64,000 nucleotides of DNA, taken from contig NZ_OY762229.1 of NCBI RefSeq assembly GCF_963665355.1, positions 4,030,001 through 4,094,000 on the forward strand. Reading direction: 5' to 3'. Each line of letters begins with the position of its first letter. The first letter of the stretch is position 1. Below the pieces are notes generated by a model. It was given only the letters and a program-made list of their open reading frames with translations, did not search any database and was not told the origin of the DNA. Source of the DNA: an uncultured Desulfobacter sp. GTDB lineage: Bacteria > Desulfobacterota > Desulfobacteria > Desulfobacterales > Desulfobacteraceae. The translations under genes were made by a program, and so were the position numbers. Below, piece by piece: positions 37,110 through 45,032 of the stretch.

Positions 37110-37559
37110 TTACAATCCTTTTTTTTCAAACCATTGCTTTTTACTGATGACCCCAGTGATAAAAAAACCGCCCACAAGCAATGATACCATTGAAAAGAAG
37201 ACAAACCTTGGCGCAATGGGTATGGACGTTTCAATCACGCCCATGACAACAAGAAATTCCGGAATCCCAATGAGTCCGCGAAGGATGAAGATGCCGCTTA
37301 TGAAAATAAGGACCTGGTTGAGCCGGGGAAGGGCTGGGATTCGGCCTGCACCGGACAATGCATACAGTCCAAAAATGCCAAGGATAAGTGAAACAAGAAA
37401 ACAGACACCGATCAGGGCATATTTGTTTTGAACCAATGCTTCAGGGGCACCGAAATAAAAACTAAGAGCTGGTGAAAATCCTATCACGGCATGGAACGTT
37501 GCTAACAAAAAACATAGTGCCCCTGCAAGATCCAGCATCTGTTGATTTGTTTTTTTCAT
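37110..37559 (-). CDS. small four-TM membrane protein
   Basis: 149 residues with four hydrophobic helices (LAGALCFLLATFHAVIGFSPAL; ALIGVCFLVSLILGIFGLYALSG; LNQVLIFISGIFILRGLIGIPEFLVVMGV; FVFFSMVSLLVGGFFITGVI). The Gly-Leu-Tyr-Ala-Leu-Ser-Gly-Ala-Gly-Arg segment recurs in small uncharacterised inner-membrane proteins. First gene of the tetR operon, directly behind the operator. Function unknown. Confidence 0.8.
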   Translation of the reverse strand: MKKTNQQMLDLAGALCFLLATFHAVIGFSPALSFYFGAPEALVQNKYALIGVCFLVSLILGIFGLYALSGAGRIPALPRLNQVLIFISGIFILRGLIGIPEFLVVMGVIETSIPIAPRFVFFSMVSLLVGGFFITGVISKKQWFEKKGL

Positions 37560-37620
37560 AAAATTTACCTCAATAGATGTGTGGAAAATTTTTTCTCAAC
37601 CCCAATTATTTTTTATTTTG

Positions 37621-37652
37621 TTTTTTATGACCGACTGGTCGGTCATAAAAAA
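37621..37652. promoter_or_regulatory. TetR-type operator
   Basis: ATGACCGAC-TG-GTCGGTCAT is flanked by six T on the left and six A on the right, so the whole 32 bp is symmetric except for the central TG. It matches the general GACCGAC..GTCGGTC form of AcrR/TetR operators and lies 61 bases upstream of the membrane protein-tetR operon. Confidence 0.85.
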
Positions 37653-37762
37653 TATATACTTATTTGCCGTTTTAAGTCAAAGGGTTTTAAGATTGAAACA
37701 TTAAATTTCGATCAGGACCGGAAGCGCAAGGCTGCAATCAATGGAACTTTTTCAGATTACAA

Positions 37763-38362
37763 ATGTATAAAGAAGAAAACACTGAATCTCAAGATTTTGG
37801 AGACAAATTGGAAAACGCTCTCGAACAAGTTGTTATTGAACAGGTAAAAAACGGAGACCATAAAAGGTTCCGCCTGCTGGTTGATTCCTATTCCCGGCCG
37901 CTGATGGTTTTTGTCTCCAACATGATGGGCAATGGATTTGATGCAGAAGATATGGTCCAGGAAACCTTCCTGTCCGCATACCGGCACATCAGATCCTATT
38001 CACCTGGAAAAGGAGCTTTTTCCACATGGCTTTTTACCATTGCCCGGAATAATTGCATCAACGAATTGAAGAAGATCAACAGGGCGCCAACAGTGGAATT
38101 GACGAATTTTCAGGGGCATGCCGGAACAAAGCCGGATATCGAAGAAAAGGAATTTTTTTGTCTGCTGGACCGGGCTCTGGGGCTGCTGCCTGTTGATGAG
38201 AAAACAATTTTTATCCTGGCTGAAATCCAGGAGCTCTCGTACGACGAGATCCGCCAGATCACGGGAATAAAAACAGGAACCATCAAGTCAAAACTTTCCA
38301 GAACAAAAGCTAAATTGAAAAAACTTCTGGAAGATACGATTGGAGAAAATAATGAAAAGTGA
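37763..38362 (+). CDS. ECF-type RNA polymerase sigma factor
   Basis: 199 residues. Region 2 (RFRLLVDSYSRPLMVFVSNMMGNGFDAEDMVQETFLSAYRHIRSYSPGKGAFSTWLFTIARNNCINELKK) and region 4 (ALGLLPVDEKTIFILAEIQELSYDEIRQITGIKTGTIKSKLSRTKAKLKKLL) are clear, with an acidic linker between them. Its stop overlaps the start of a small one-TM protein, probable anti-sigma partner. Confidence 0.92.
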   Translation: MYKEENTESQDFGDKLENALEQVVIEQVKNGDHKRFRLLVDSYSRPLMVFVSNMMGNGFDAEDMVQETFLSAYRHIRSYSPGKGAFSTWLFTIARNNCINELKKINRAPTVELTNFQGHAGTKPDIEEKEFFCLLDRALGLLPVDEKTIFILAEIQELSYDEIRQITGIKTGTIKSKLSRTKAKLKKLLEDTIGENNEK

Positions 38363-38603
38363 AGATGTGTTTAAAAAATGGAAAGAAAGTAAAACTCAAA
38401 TTACAGCTTCAGAAAATTTTTCCGGCCGGGTAATGGAACAGATTGACCATGAAAGCCAGAACCGCAGTGCTTCATGGCATAGTATCCTTTATAAAGTACC
38501 GGAGGATGTGAAAAAAATTCTTCAGGCACTGGCAGCCATAGGACTGTCAACAATAGGATTGTACCGGGCTGTTTACCAGGCCGTGATGATTTTAACCCCT
38601 TAA
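38352..38603 (+). CDS. small membrane protein, possible anti-sigma factor
   Basis: 83 residues from the ATG at 38352 (GGAG upstream). The soluble N-terminus MKSEDVFKKWKESKTQITASENFSGRVMEQI is followed by a single hydrophobic helix near the end (ILQALAAIGLSTIGLYRAVYQAVMIL). Gene order and membrane topology fit a short anti-sigma factor, but no zinc motif (HxxxCxxC) is present, so this is inference. Confidence 0.6.
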   Translation: MKSEDVFKKWKESKTQITASENFSGRVMEQIDHESQNRSASWHSILYKVPEDVKKILQALAAIGLSTIGLYRAVYQAVMILTP

Positions 38604-38622
38604 ATCAAGGAGTATAATAAGA

Positions 38623-39513
38623 ATGTACGACAATATAAATAGTTACAGGAAACCGTCTGCTGCGGTATTGTTATCTTTTGCTGCCACCGGTCTTGGTCAT
38701 ATTTATTGCGGCCGCCTGAATAAGGGCTTGATACTGTTTGGCCTCAATTTCATTTTAATTCCCATTGCGTTAAGCTTTTACCTGCCGGTTGACAGCCGGT
38801 ACCTTTATCCACTTTTGATCAGCGGCCTGGTGTTTAATTGCCTGCTTTTTGTCTACGCAGCCTTTGATGCCTGGCGCATTTCTTCTAAATTCAGTGCGCA
38901 TTACCAATTAAAACCATTTAATAACAGATATTTGTATATTGTTTTAATCCTTGTTTCCCTGGCATATCCCATGCTGCTTCCCCTATATGTGAAAAACCAT
39001 ATTGTAACGGCTTATAAGATACCCAGTTCATCCATGGCGCCAACCATACTGTCCGGGGATTTTCTGCTGGCAAACCGTGTCAGATATACAAGGCATAGCC
39101 CCCAGGCCGGGGACATCGTCGTGTTTCCCCACCCAAACCAGCGGCATATGGTTTATATGAAGCGAATTATCGGACTGCCCGGCGATTCCATCTGCATTAA
39201 GGACCGGATTCTATATATTCATCATAAGCCTGTGACTGTCTTCGGCACCGATGGTAAACGTGCCATTGAAACAATTCGAGGTAGATCCTATCAAATTCAA
39301 TGGCTGGGAAATGGTGAAGACAAAGAAGGCAAAAGGGATATGCCCGAAATCCTTATACCCAACGGTTATTGTTTTGTCCTTGGGGATAATCGGAACAACA
39401 GCCAGGATTCCAGGGTTTTCGGGCTGATTCCTTTGAGGGATCTGCTTGGTGTGGCTGAATATTTATATAAACCGGCTAAATCCTGGGATCGCTTTGGGCC
39501 CATCGAACAATAA
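38623..39513 (+). CDS. lepB: signal peptidase I with N-terminal membrane domain
   Basis: 296 residues. Up to four hydrophobic segments in the first ~125 residues (ATGLGHIYCGRLNKGLILFGL... through YIVLILVSLAYPMLLPLYV), then the S26 peptidase domain: catalytic Ser137 in IPSSSMAPTILSGD, Lys180 in MKRIIGLPGDSI, and LGDNRNNSQDSRVFG. Cleaves signal peptides at the outer face of the inner membrane. The extra N-terminal TM region and placement behind an ECF sigma factor suggest a specialised, regulated peptidase rather than the housekeeping copy. Confidence 0.9.
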   Translation: MYDNINSYRKPSAAVLLSFAATGLGHIYCGRLNKGLILFGLNFILIPIALSFYLPVDSRYLYPLLISGLVFNCLLFVYAAFDAWRISSKFSAHYQLKPFNNRYLYIVLILVSLAYPMLLPLYVKNHIVTAYKIPSSSMAPTILSGDFLLANRVRYTRHSPQAGDIVVFPHPNQRHMVYMKRIIGLPGDSICIKDRILYIHHKPVTVFGTDGKRAIETIRGRSYQIQWLGNGEDKEGKRDMPEILIPNGYCFVLGDNRNNSQDSRVFGLIPLRDLLGVAEYLYKPAKSWDRFGPIEQ

Positions 39514-39674
39514 TTTTTTTCCAATCATGCGGAAAACGCATTGATTTTATCTGGATGGAGGTAGTGAGACCACCCCTCAGCCATTTGACTGCGACAAGTA
39601 TTCATTTCACAAACAAAAAGTACATTTTGTTTTGACATGGTTACCTATTGCCTTTAACCAGAAAAATTATAATA

Positions 39675-39725
39675 CCATCAATCACCTACTATACCCGCAT
39701 AGCGGGTATAGTAGGTGATTGATGG
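39675..39725. repeat. 51-bp perfect palindrome
   Basis: 24-bp arms (CCATCAATCACCTACTATAC... on the left) around an ATA loop. It sits where the truncated hsdS loses homology. Read on the minus strand a short T-rich tract follows, so it could terminate the hsd operon, but the length and perfection also suit a miniature mobile element. Confidence 0.8.
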
Positions 39726-39969
39726 CCAATTCAGGTGAAACGAAAGATTTGGTTTCTGTTGTAGATAAACCATAATAAGTATAAATTTGACCATAGTGTA
39801 TGGCTGGCACACCGGTTTCGGTAAAGTCTTTTTTTTGCAAACCATTACCTCGAACTAATTCACCAATCTTCCCCAACGACTTCCATTCCACCTCAACCCC
39901 ATCCAGCAGCTTTTCCATAAAGGAATTCAATCTGTGTTTATCTGTGTCCATCTGTGGTTCCCTGCCCAT
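39682..39969 (-). pseudogene. hsdS: truncated type I restriction specificity subunit
   Basis: About 95 residues from the ATG at 39969 (GAGGAG upstream, directly after fic). LLDGVEVEWKSLGKIGELVR followed by GNGLQKKDFTETGVPAIHYGQIYTYYGL is the start of the first target-recognition domain of HsdS. After SPELA the frame enters the 51-bp palindrome and stops. A full HsdS has about 400 residues with two such domains, so this one cannot specify a bipartite site. Confidence 0.85.
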
Positions 39970-39970
39970 G

Positions 39971-40576
39971 CTACAGCTCCTCAGTCCTAAATTCGCTATA
40001 GCCTTCATAGAAATAGCTCACATCAATGCCTTTCATGAACAAAGCGCGGTCATCAATTTGATCTGTGAGGGCCTGTTTGAGCAGCACTTTGATTTCAATG
40101 TCCTTTACCACGCTGCGCTCCATGGCAGACAGATACTCTGCTTTATCCACCAGGTTCCAGTCGATCACCTGCCTGATCTCTTTTTTAAGGATCAAATCCA
40201 GCCAGATCCGGGTGGTGCGCCCGTTGCCTTCTCTAAAAGGATGGGCAATGTTCATCTCCACATATTTTTCGATAATCTGATCAAAACTGCCCTGGGGCAT
40301 GGCATCAATATAATCAAGGGATTGCTCCAGATACATCAGCGGGGCAAAACGGAAATTGCCTTTGGCAATATTCACGGTGCGAATTTTACCCGCAAACTCG
40401 TAAATATCCCCGAACAGATAGGCATGGATAAAAGAGAGGCCGGCAAAGGTGCCCACCTTTACCTTTTCAATATCGCCGGAGTCAAACAGCTGTATGGCTT
40501 TCTGCTTGCTGATTTTTTCTTCAGCCTTGGCCAATTCAACCTGGTTGGTGATGTTGAGTTTGTTTTCTAAAATCAT
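39971..40576 (-). CDS. Fic-domain AMP-transferase-like protein
   Basis: 201 residues. The active-site motif HPFREGNGR (residues 112-120) is canonical, with the catalytic His and nucleotide loop, predicting transfer of AMP or a related group to a hydroxyl side chain. Near the C-terminus SYFYEG (187-192) fits the inhibitory (S/T)xxxE(G/N) helix motif of self-inhibited class III Fic proteins. Start ATG at 40576 overlaps the hsdM stop by four bases. Fic genes between hsdM and hsdS are a recurring arrangement; the target is unknown. Confidence 0.88.
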   Translation of the reverse strand: MILENKLNITNQVELAKAEEKISKQKAIQLFDSGDIEKVKVGTFAGLSFIHAYLFGDIYEFAGKIRTVNIAKGNFRFAPLMYLEQSLDYIDAMPQGSFDQIIEKYVEMNIAHPFREGNGRTTRIWLDLILKKEIRQVIDWNLVDKAEYLSAMERSVVKDIEIKVLLKQALTDQIDDRALFMKGIDVSYFYEGYSEFRTEEL

Positions 40577-42123
40577 ACGCAATCCCCTTCAATTTCAGCC
40601 ACAATGGCATCAATATCCGCACGCAGCCGGTCGATTTTTTCCACCGTGGTTTTGAGCTCTGCATTGAGCTGTGTAATATCGATTTTTTCTCTGGTATCGG
40701 GTGGTTCTACGTAGGAACTTACAGACAGATTATAATCGTTGCTAACAATAGCTTCAAAAGATATGGACTGGGCAAAGTGGTCCATCTCTTTTTTGCTGTC
40801 AAAGGCCTGCATGATCTGTTCGATGTGCTTATCGGTAAGAATATTGTTATTGGTCTCTTTTTTAAACAGGGCGCTGGCATCAATAAACTGGGTGAAGGTG
40901 TCTGTTTTGTGTTTGGACAGCACAAGGATGTTGACGGCAATGGTGGTGCCGAAAAACAGGTTGGGCGCAAGGGATATCACAGTTTCCACATAATTGTTGT
41001 CAATCAGGTACTTACGGATTTTCTGCTCTGCACCGCCCCGGTAAAATATCCCGGGAAAACAGACAATGGCTGCCCGCCCTTTGCTGGAGAGATAACTTAA
41101 ACTGTGCAAAACAAAGGCAAAATCGGCCTTGGATTTGGGGGCGAGTACCCCGGCCGGGGCAAAGCGGTCGTCATTGATCAGGGTGGGGTCATCGCTGCCT
41201 TTCCATTTCACCGAGTAAGGCGGGTTGGAGACGATGGCATCAAAGGGTTTTTCATCTGAAAAATACGGGTCGGTCAGGGTGTTTCCCAGCTGGATATTGA
41301 ACTTGTCGTAGTTGATATTGTGTAAAAACATGTTCATGCGTGCCAGGTTGTAGGTGGTGTGGTTGATCTCCTGACCAAAGAATCCCTCTTCAATAATATG
41401 GTCGTCAAAATGCTTTTTGGCCTGCAGCAGCAGGGAGCCGGAACCGGCAGCAGGATCATAGATTTTATTGACGCTCTCCTGCTTGTGCATGGCAAGCCGT
41501 GCAATCAGCCTGGACACATGCTGCGGGGTGAAAAATTCACCGCCGGATTTACCTGCATTGGCGGCATAGTTGGAGATAAGAAACTCGTAGGCATCGCCAA
41601 AAAGATCGATCTTGTTGCCTTGAAAATCACCAAAATCCAACCCGGCCACCCCCTTTAGAACTGAAGCCAGGCGGCTGTTTTTATCGGCAACGGTATTGCC
41701 GAGGCGGTTGCTGGTCGTATCAAAGTCAGCAAATAGTCCTTTAATGTCTCCTTCTGAAGGGTAGCCGCCGGCAGAAGATTCAATGGCGTCAAATATGGCG
41801 GCCAGATCGGTATTCAGGCTGTCGTTGGTGTTGGCACCTTTGGCAATGTTGGCAAAGAGCTGGCTGGGATAGATAAAATAACCCTTGGTTTTAATGGCAT
41901 CGTCTTTGATTTCCGGGGTAATGATCTCATCGGAAAGTTCTGCATAGTTAATGCTGTCATCACCGCCTTCAATATAGCTGGCAAAATTTTCACTGATAAA
42001 CCGATAAAACAGGGTGCCGAGCACATACTGTTTAAAATCCCAGCCATCTACCGCGCCCCGTACATCATTTGCGATTTGCCAGATCTGGCGTTGCAGTGCG
42101 GCGCGTTGTTGAGCGCTTGTCAT
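40573..42123 (-). CDS. hsdM: type I restriction-modification DNA methyltransferase subunit
   Basis: 516 residues. N-terminal HsdM helical domain ([32 protein letters not shown]) and N6-adenine methylase core with SAM motif DPAAGSGS (from residue 223) and catalytic NPPY (300-303). Methylates adenine in a bipartite target together with HsdS. The operon here is hsdM-fic-hsdS' with a truncated specificity gene and no hsdR in the window, so the system is probably inactive. Confidence 0.93.
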   Translation of the reverse strand: MTSAQQRAALQRQIWQIANDVRGAVDGWDFKQYVLGTLFYRFISENFASYIEGGDDSINYAELSDEIITPEIKDDAIKTKGYFIYPSQLFANIAKGANTNDSLNTDLAAIFDAIESSAGGYPSEGDIKGLFADFDTTSNRLGNTVADKNSRLASVLKGVAGLDFGDFQGNKIDLFGDAYEFLISNYAANAGKSGGEFFTPQHVSRLIARLAMHKQESVNKIYDPAAGSGSLLLQAKKHFDDHIIEEGFFGQEINHTTYNLARMNMFLHNINYDKFNIQLGNTLTDPYFSDEKPFDAIVSNPPYSVKWKGSDDPTLINDDRFAPAGVLAPKSKADFAFVLHSLSYLSSKGRAAIVCFPGIFYRGGAEQKIRKYLIDNNYVETVISLAPNLFFGTTIAVNILVLSKHKTDTFTQFIDASALFKKETNNNILTDKHIEQIMQAFDSKKEMDHFAQSISFEAIVSNDYNLSVSSYVEPPDTREKIDITQLNAELKTTVEKIDRLRADIDAIVAEIEGDCV

Positions 42124-42144
42124 CTAATGAACTCCTGAGTTAAG

Positions 42145-42336
42145 CTATTTTCCTTTGGTTACTTCGCCGGCTTTTCCGTCCCGAACCCACGTATCAACCT
42201 CGTCTTTTTTGAATTTCCAAAGACGGCCGATTTTATGTGCGGGCATGTGCTTATCATTGATCCTACGGTAGATCGTATCCCGTCTGACACCAAGATATTC
42301 TGCCATTTCATCCACTGACAACCATCGGTCTTTCAT
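42145..42336 (-). CDS. excisionase-type helix-turn-helix protein
   Basis: 63 residues from the ATG at 42336 (GGAG upstream); upstream in-frame starts would add up to 27 poorly supported residues. WLSVDEMAEYLGVRRDTIYRRINDKHMPAHKIGRLWKFKKDEVDTWVRDG is the MerR-like HTH_17/AlpA fold found in phage excisionases and in regulators ahead of type I restriction operons. Lies 21 bases before hsdM on the same strand. Confidence 0.85.
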   Translation of the reverse strand: MKDRWLSVDEMAEYLGVRRDTIYRRINDKHMPAHKIGRLWKFKKDEVDTWVRDGKAGEVTKGK

Positions 42337-42721
42337 CTTTTTCTCCATGGTCGTTTTCAATCCTTTTTTATATTGTTCTAACGATATTGAACCTGTTTTC
42401 TCTGGACATGAGCACAAGGAGACAGACTAGTCAAATCACGAATCAGATTATAAAGATAGCATCAAAAAATCAATTCATTCTTTACGATTTTAACCTATTT
42501 TAATTTGTTTTTTTATAATCAAACTACGTTTTGAATATGGTAATCTATTTTGTGGGGTTATTAGGAGGATACGGAGGCCTTGTATCATTTTATTTGTCGT
42601 TCATATTTCCCAAAATATGATTCTCAAAGTGATTTGTGGTGCATTTGTTGACATCAACGGTCACATGTGACCAAAATGTGACCAAAACAAGAGAAAAAAA
42701 GGTAAAATGCGGTAAAAACTT
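42337..42721. other. intergenic region
   Basis: AT-rich, no gene. Two TGTGACCAAAA copies (near 42666 and 42678) form a short direct repeat. Presumably holds the hsd promoter on the left and that of the selenoprotein gene on the right. Confidence 0.4.
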
Positions 42722-43396
42722 ATGACAAAAACAGACACAAAAAAAAACCGAAACAACTGTCAGAAGCAACGTCCGGTAAGGCTGGAGATCTTCAGCGACT
42801 ATATCTGACCCTGGTGCTACTTCAGTACCGGGAGTATTGATAAATTAAGAACCAAGTATGATATCCAGGTCATGTGGCGGGCCTATCCGCTTCAGCCGGA
42901 TGTTCCCGAGCAGGGCTTGCCCATGGCCCGGCTTCTGGAAGAAAAAGGCCTTCTGGTGACCCCGGAACAGGTGATTGCCAATCTTAAATCCATGGCCCAA
43001 AGCTTTGGACTTCCCTTTGGGGAGGGGAAAACGATTTATAATTCCCGTCTGGCCCAGGAGATTGGCCTGTGGGCCCAGGAATGTGGCCGGGGCCACCAGT
43101 TTCATGATGCCGCTTTCAGGGCCTATTTTGTGGACGGCCGGAATCTGGGAAATACATCGGTGGTTCTGGAGTTAGCGTCCTCGGCCGGTCTTGATGTGGA
43201 CAAGGCTGAAAAGATCATTGCCTTAAGATCCTATTGCCATGCAGTGGACCGGGACTGGGCCAAGGCCCGGGAGCTTGAACTTGTTGCGGCCCCGACCTTT
43301 TTCATCAAAGGTCGGCGGCTTGTGGGTGCAAAACCTTACCATATTCTTGAAAAAATGGTGGAAGAAGCGGTTGATCAGGTGCAGGAAAGTCTTTAA
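42722..43396 (+). CDS. selenocysteine-containing DsbA/FrnE-like oxidoreductase
   Basis: 224 residues when the in-frame TGA at 42806-42808 is read as selenocysteine. The sequence runs RPVRLEIFSDYI-(TGA)-PWCYFSTGSI, so the redox motif of the FrnE/DsbA family (usually C-P-W-C) becomes U29-P-W-C32. Similarity continues on both sides without a frameshift (MWRAYPLQPDVPEQG; NTSVVLELASSAGLDVDKAEKI; and the cis-proline motif AAPTFFIKGRRLVG), which would not be expected of a decayed gene. A hairpin with a bulged T directly follows the TGA. ATG 42722 is the only sensible upstream start; its ribosome site is weak. Standard gene calling would start at 42872 and lose the active site. Confidence 0.82.
42809..42832 (+). 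promoter_or_regulatory. SECIS-like hairpin after the UGA codon
   Basis: CCC pairs with GGG, then a bulged T, then GGTGCT pairs with AGTACC (one G-T pair) around a five-base loop. It starts on the base after the TGA, as bacterial SECIS elements do. Confidence 0.6.
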
Positions 43397-44244
43397 CTTT
43401 TAAACTGATCTTTCAATATTTCAATATACCGGGCATATCCTTTTTTATTAAAATTTCGGGATTTTTCATTCATGAATCCATGAAAAAAGTCTGTTTTAAT
43501 ACAATTGACACTTCTGTTTGAGGATAAGCGGCTGATCACATCATCCACGTCATAGGTGTTTTCCCTGGCTGCAAAATAGATATCTGTTTTAATTTCAGGG
43601 GTTATATCAAGCAAATGTCGGATCTGGGAACTGTAAAAACATATGGCCCGGGTGTTTTTAAACGCTTTCATGTTCGGGGACACTGCCCAGACTGCTGATG
43701 CGCCTGCGCTGAATCCTATGATTATTTGGGACAAGTACTGTCTTCCCCAGAGCATGTCATTGACCTTGCGAATATAGCCGGTTAGCCCCATCTGTTTTTG
43801 AAAACCCGCATAGGCGTCATCCTCATTTTCAAAGTCCCGGGCTTCCCCGTCATAGGGATCAACAATTTCCACGGAAGTAAATTTACGGGACAGTTTTTTT
43901 ATCAGATTGTCAAAGGCCGTGGTTCTACCGAATATATCGGTAACTGCCAACAGGTGCTTTTGGTTGAAAAATTCTTTTCTTTCCCGAGTGTAGTGCCACC
44001 AGGGCTTGGGGACGTCTCCTGCCATGAACCTGATAATTGATATAAAAACATCAAACACACAAGGGTCATGTTGCGCCGATGATTGTCTGCACAGTTGCTG
44101 GTACAGGTCCTGGGCAGACCTGCCACAAAGCTGACCTGGCTCTGTGATCCCCAAGGACAGCAGGTCTGCTTCCATGGCTTTACCGATATTGGGCAGATCA
44201 GTCAGGGTTTTTACGTGTTCTCTGATGACTTTATCCGGATTCAT
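43393..44244 (-). CDS. Cdd1-like helix-hairpin-helix domain fused to an alpha/beta hydrolase
   Basis: 283 residues from the ATG at 44244 (GGAG upstream). Residues ~10-85 match the Cdd1/pathogenicity-locus helix-hairpin-helix domain (LTDLPNIGKAMEADLLSLGITEPGQL...). The remainder resembles a dienelactone-hydrolase-like fold: LLAVTDIFGRT, VEIVDPYDGEARDF, the nucleophile elbow IIGFSAGASAVWAV (GxSxG) and a late His in FFHGFMNEKS. The fusion is unusual; DNA-binding or interaction for the first half and a hydrolase for the second are inferred only. Converges on and overlaps the selenoprotein gene end by a few bases. Confidence 0.7.
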   Translation of the reverse strand: MNPDKVIREHVKTLTDLPNIGKAMEADLLSLGITEPGQLCGRSAQDLYQQLCRQSSAQHDPCVFDVFISIIRFMAGDVPKPWWHYTRERKEFFNQKHLLAVTDIFGRTTAFDNLIKKLSRKFTSVEIVDPYDGEARDFENEDDAYAGFQKQMGLTGYIRKVNDMLWGRQYLSQIIIGFSAGASAVWAVSPNMKAFKNTRAICFYSSQIRHLLDITPEIKTDIYFAARENTYDVDDVISRLSSNRSVNCIKTDFFHGFMNEKSRNFNKKGYARYIEILKDQFKS

Positions 44245-44465
44245 TTGCTTTACTCCCATTATAGTTAACGTTTACCTAAACCATCGATAGGGGGCTGGCA
44301 ATATAAAAATTTAATCCCATCAGAGATTGATTTCTTATGAAATCAGGCTTGACTGAATGCCGTCCAGGTGGTGAAATACGAAGTATGAACAGCCCAATAG
44401 CCCAAGGTTTGGGAATTTAATATAAACAAAAAACCAATGACCTGTCTGGGTATAGAGGTATTATT

Positions 44466-45023
44466 ATGGAAGACTATTCTCATCACCTGATTATGGGTGA
44501 GCTTGTTGATTTCTTAAGCGGAAAAATCCTGCCGGACACCCACGATGAGCGGTACCGCCAGCAAATCGCCCGGCATCTGGTAAACATCCTTGGATTTGAT
44601 AAAGCAGACATTGAGGCAAATCGGGAAGTCACCATTAACACCGCAGATCGCAGTGCCGAAGTAACGGTGGATTTTCTGGTTTACCGAAACCAGCGTGCTG
44701 TCATGGTGATCAAGTATGCTCCGGGCTCCCTTGTAACCCGGCGTTTGTCAACCCTGGCACTGTCGCGTCTGGTCTATGATTATCAGATCCCTTTTGTGGT
44801 GATCACCAATGGCGAGGATGCTGAACTGCTTTTGGGAAAAACCGGAAAGGTAATAGGGGAGGGGATCTCTGCCATTCCCGGGCCTGATCATCAATTAATC
44901 ACATCGTTACCTGATACGTTTGAGAAGGTGTCTGCCAAGATGGTCGGCCAGGCAGAAAAAATTGCTTTTGCATGCATGGTGGATGGGTCCTGTATGGTGG
45001 AAAACTACTGCGACGAATGTTAA
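44466..45023 (+). CDS. HsdR N-terminal-like (HSDR_N) domain protein
   Basis: 185 residues. HDERYRQQIARHLVNILGFDKADIEANREVTIN... and VDFLVYRNQRAVMVIKYAPG match the N-terminal nuclease-like domain of type I restriction R subunits, but no helicase follows. The catalytic D...ExK pattern is seen as VDF...VIK with Ile in place of Glu, so nuclease activity is doubtful. Ends in a Cys-rich tail (CMVDGSCMVENYCDEC), possibly metal-binding. A stand-alone protein not linked to the hsd locus 2 kb away. Confidence 0.75.
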   Translation: MEDYSHHLIMGELVDFLSGKILPDTHDERYRQQIARHLVNILGFDKADIEANREVTINTADRSAEVTVDFLVYRNQRAVMVIKYAPGSLVTRRLSTLALSRLVYDYQIPFVVITNGEDAELLLGKTGKVIGEGISAIPGPDHQLITSLPDTFEKVSAKMVGQAEKIAFACMVDGSCMVENYCDEC

Positions 45024-45032
45024 TCACTTTTT

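Noticed and set aside
44466-45023. The missing hsdR of the type I locus
   Set aside because: Only the N-terminal-like domain is present, without helicase motifs, in the opposite orientation and separated by unrelated genes.
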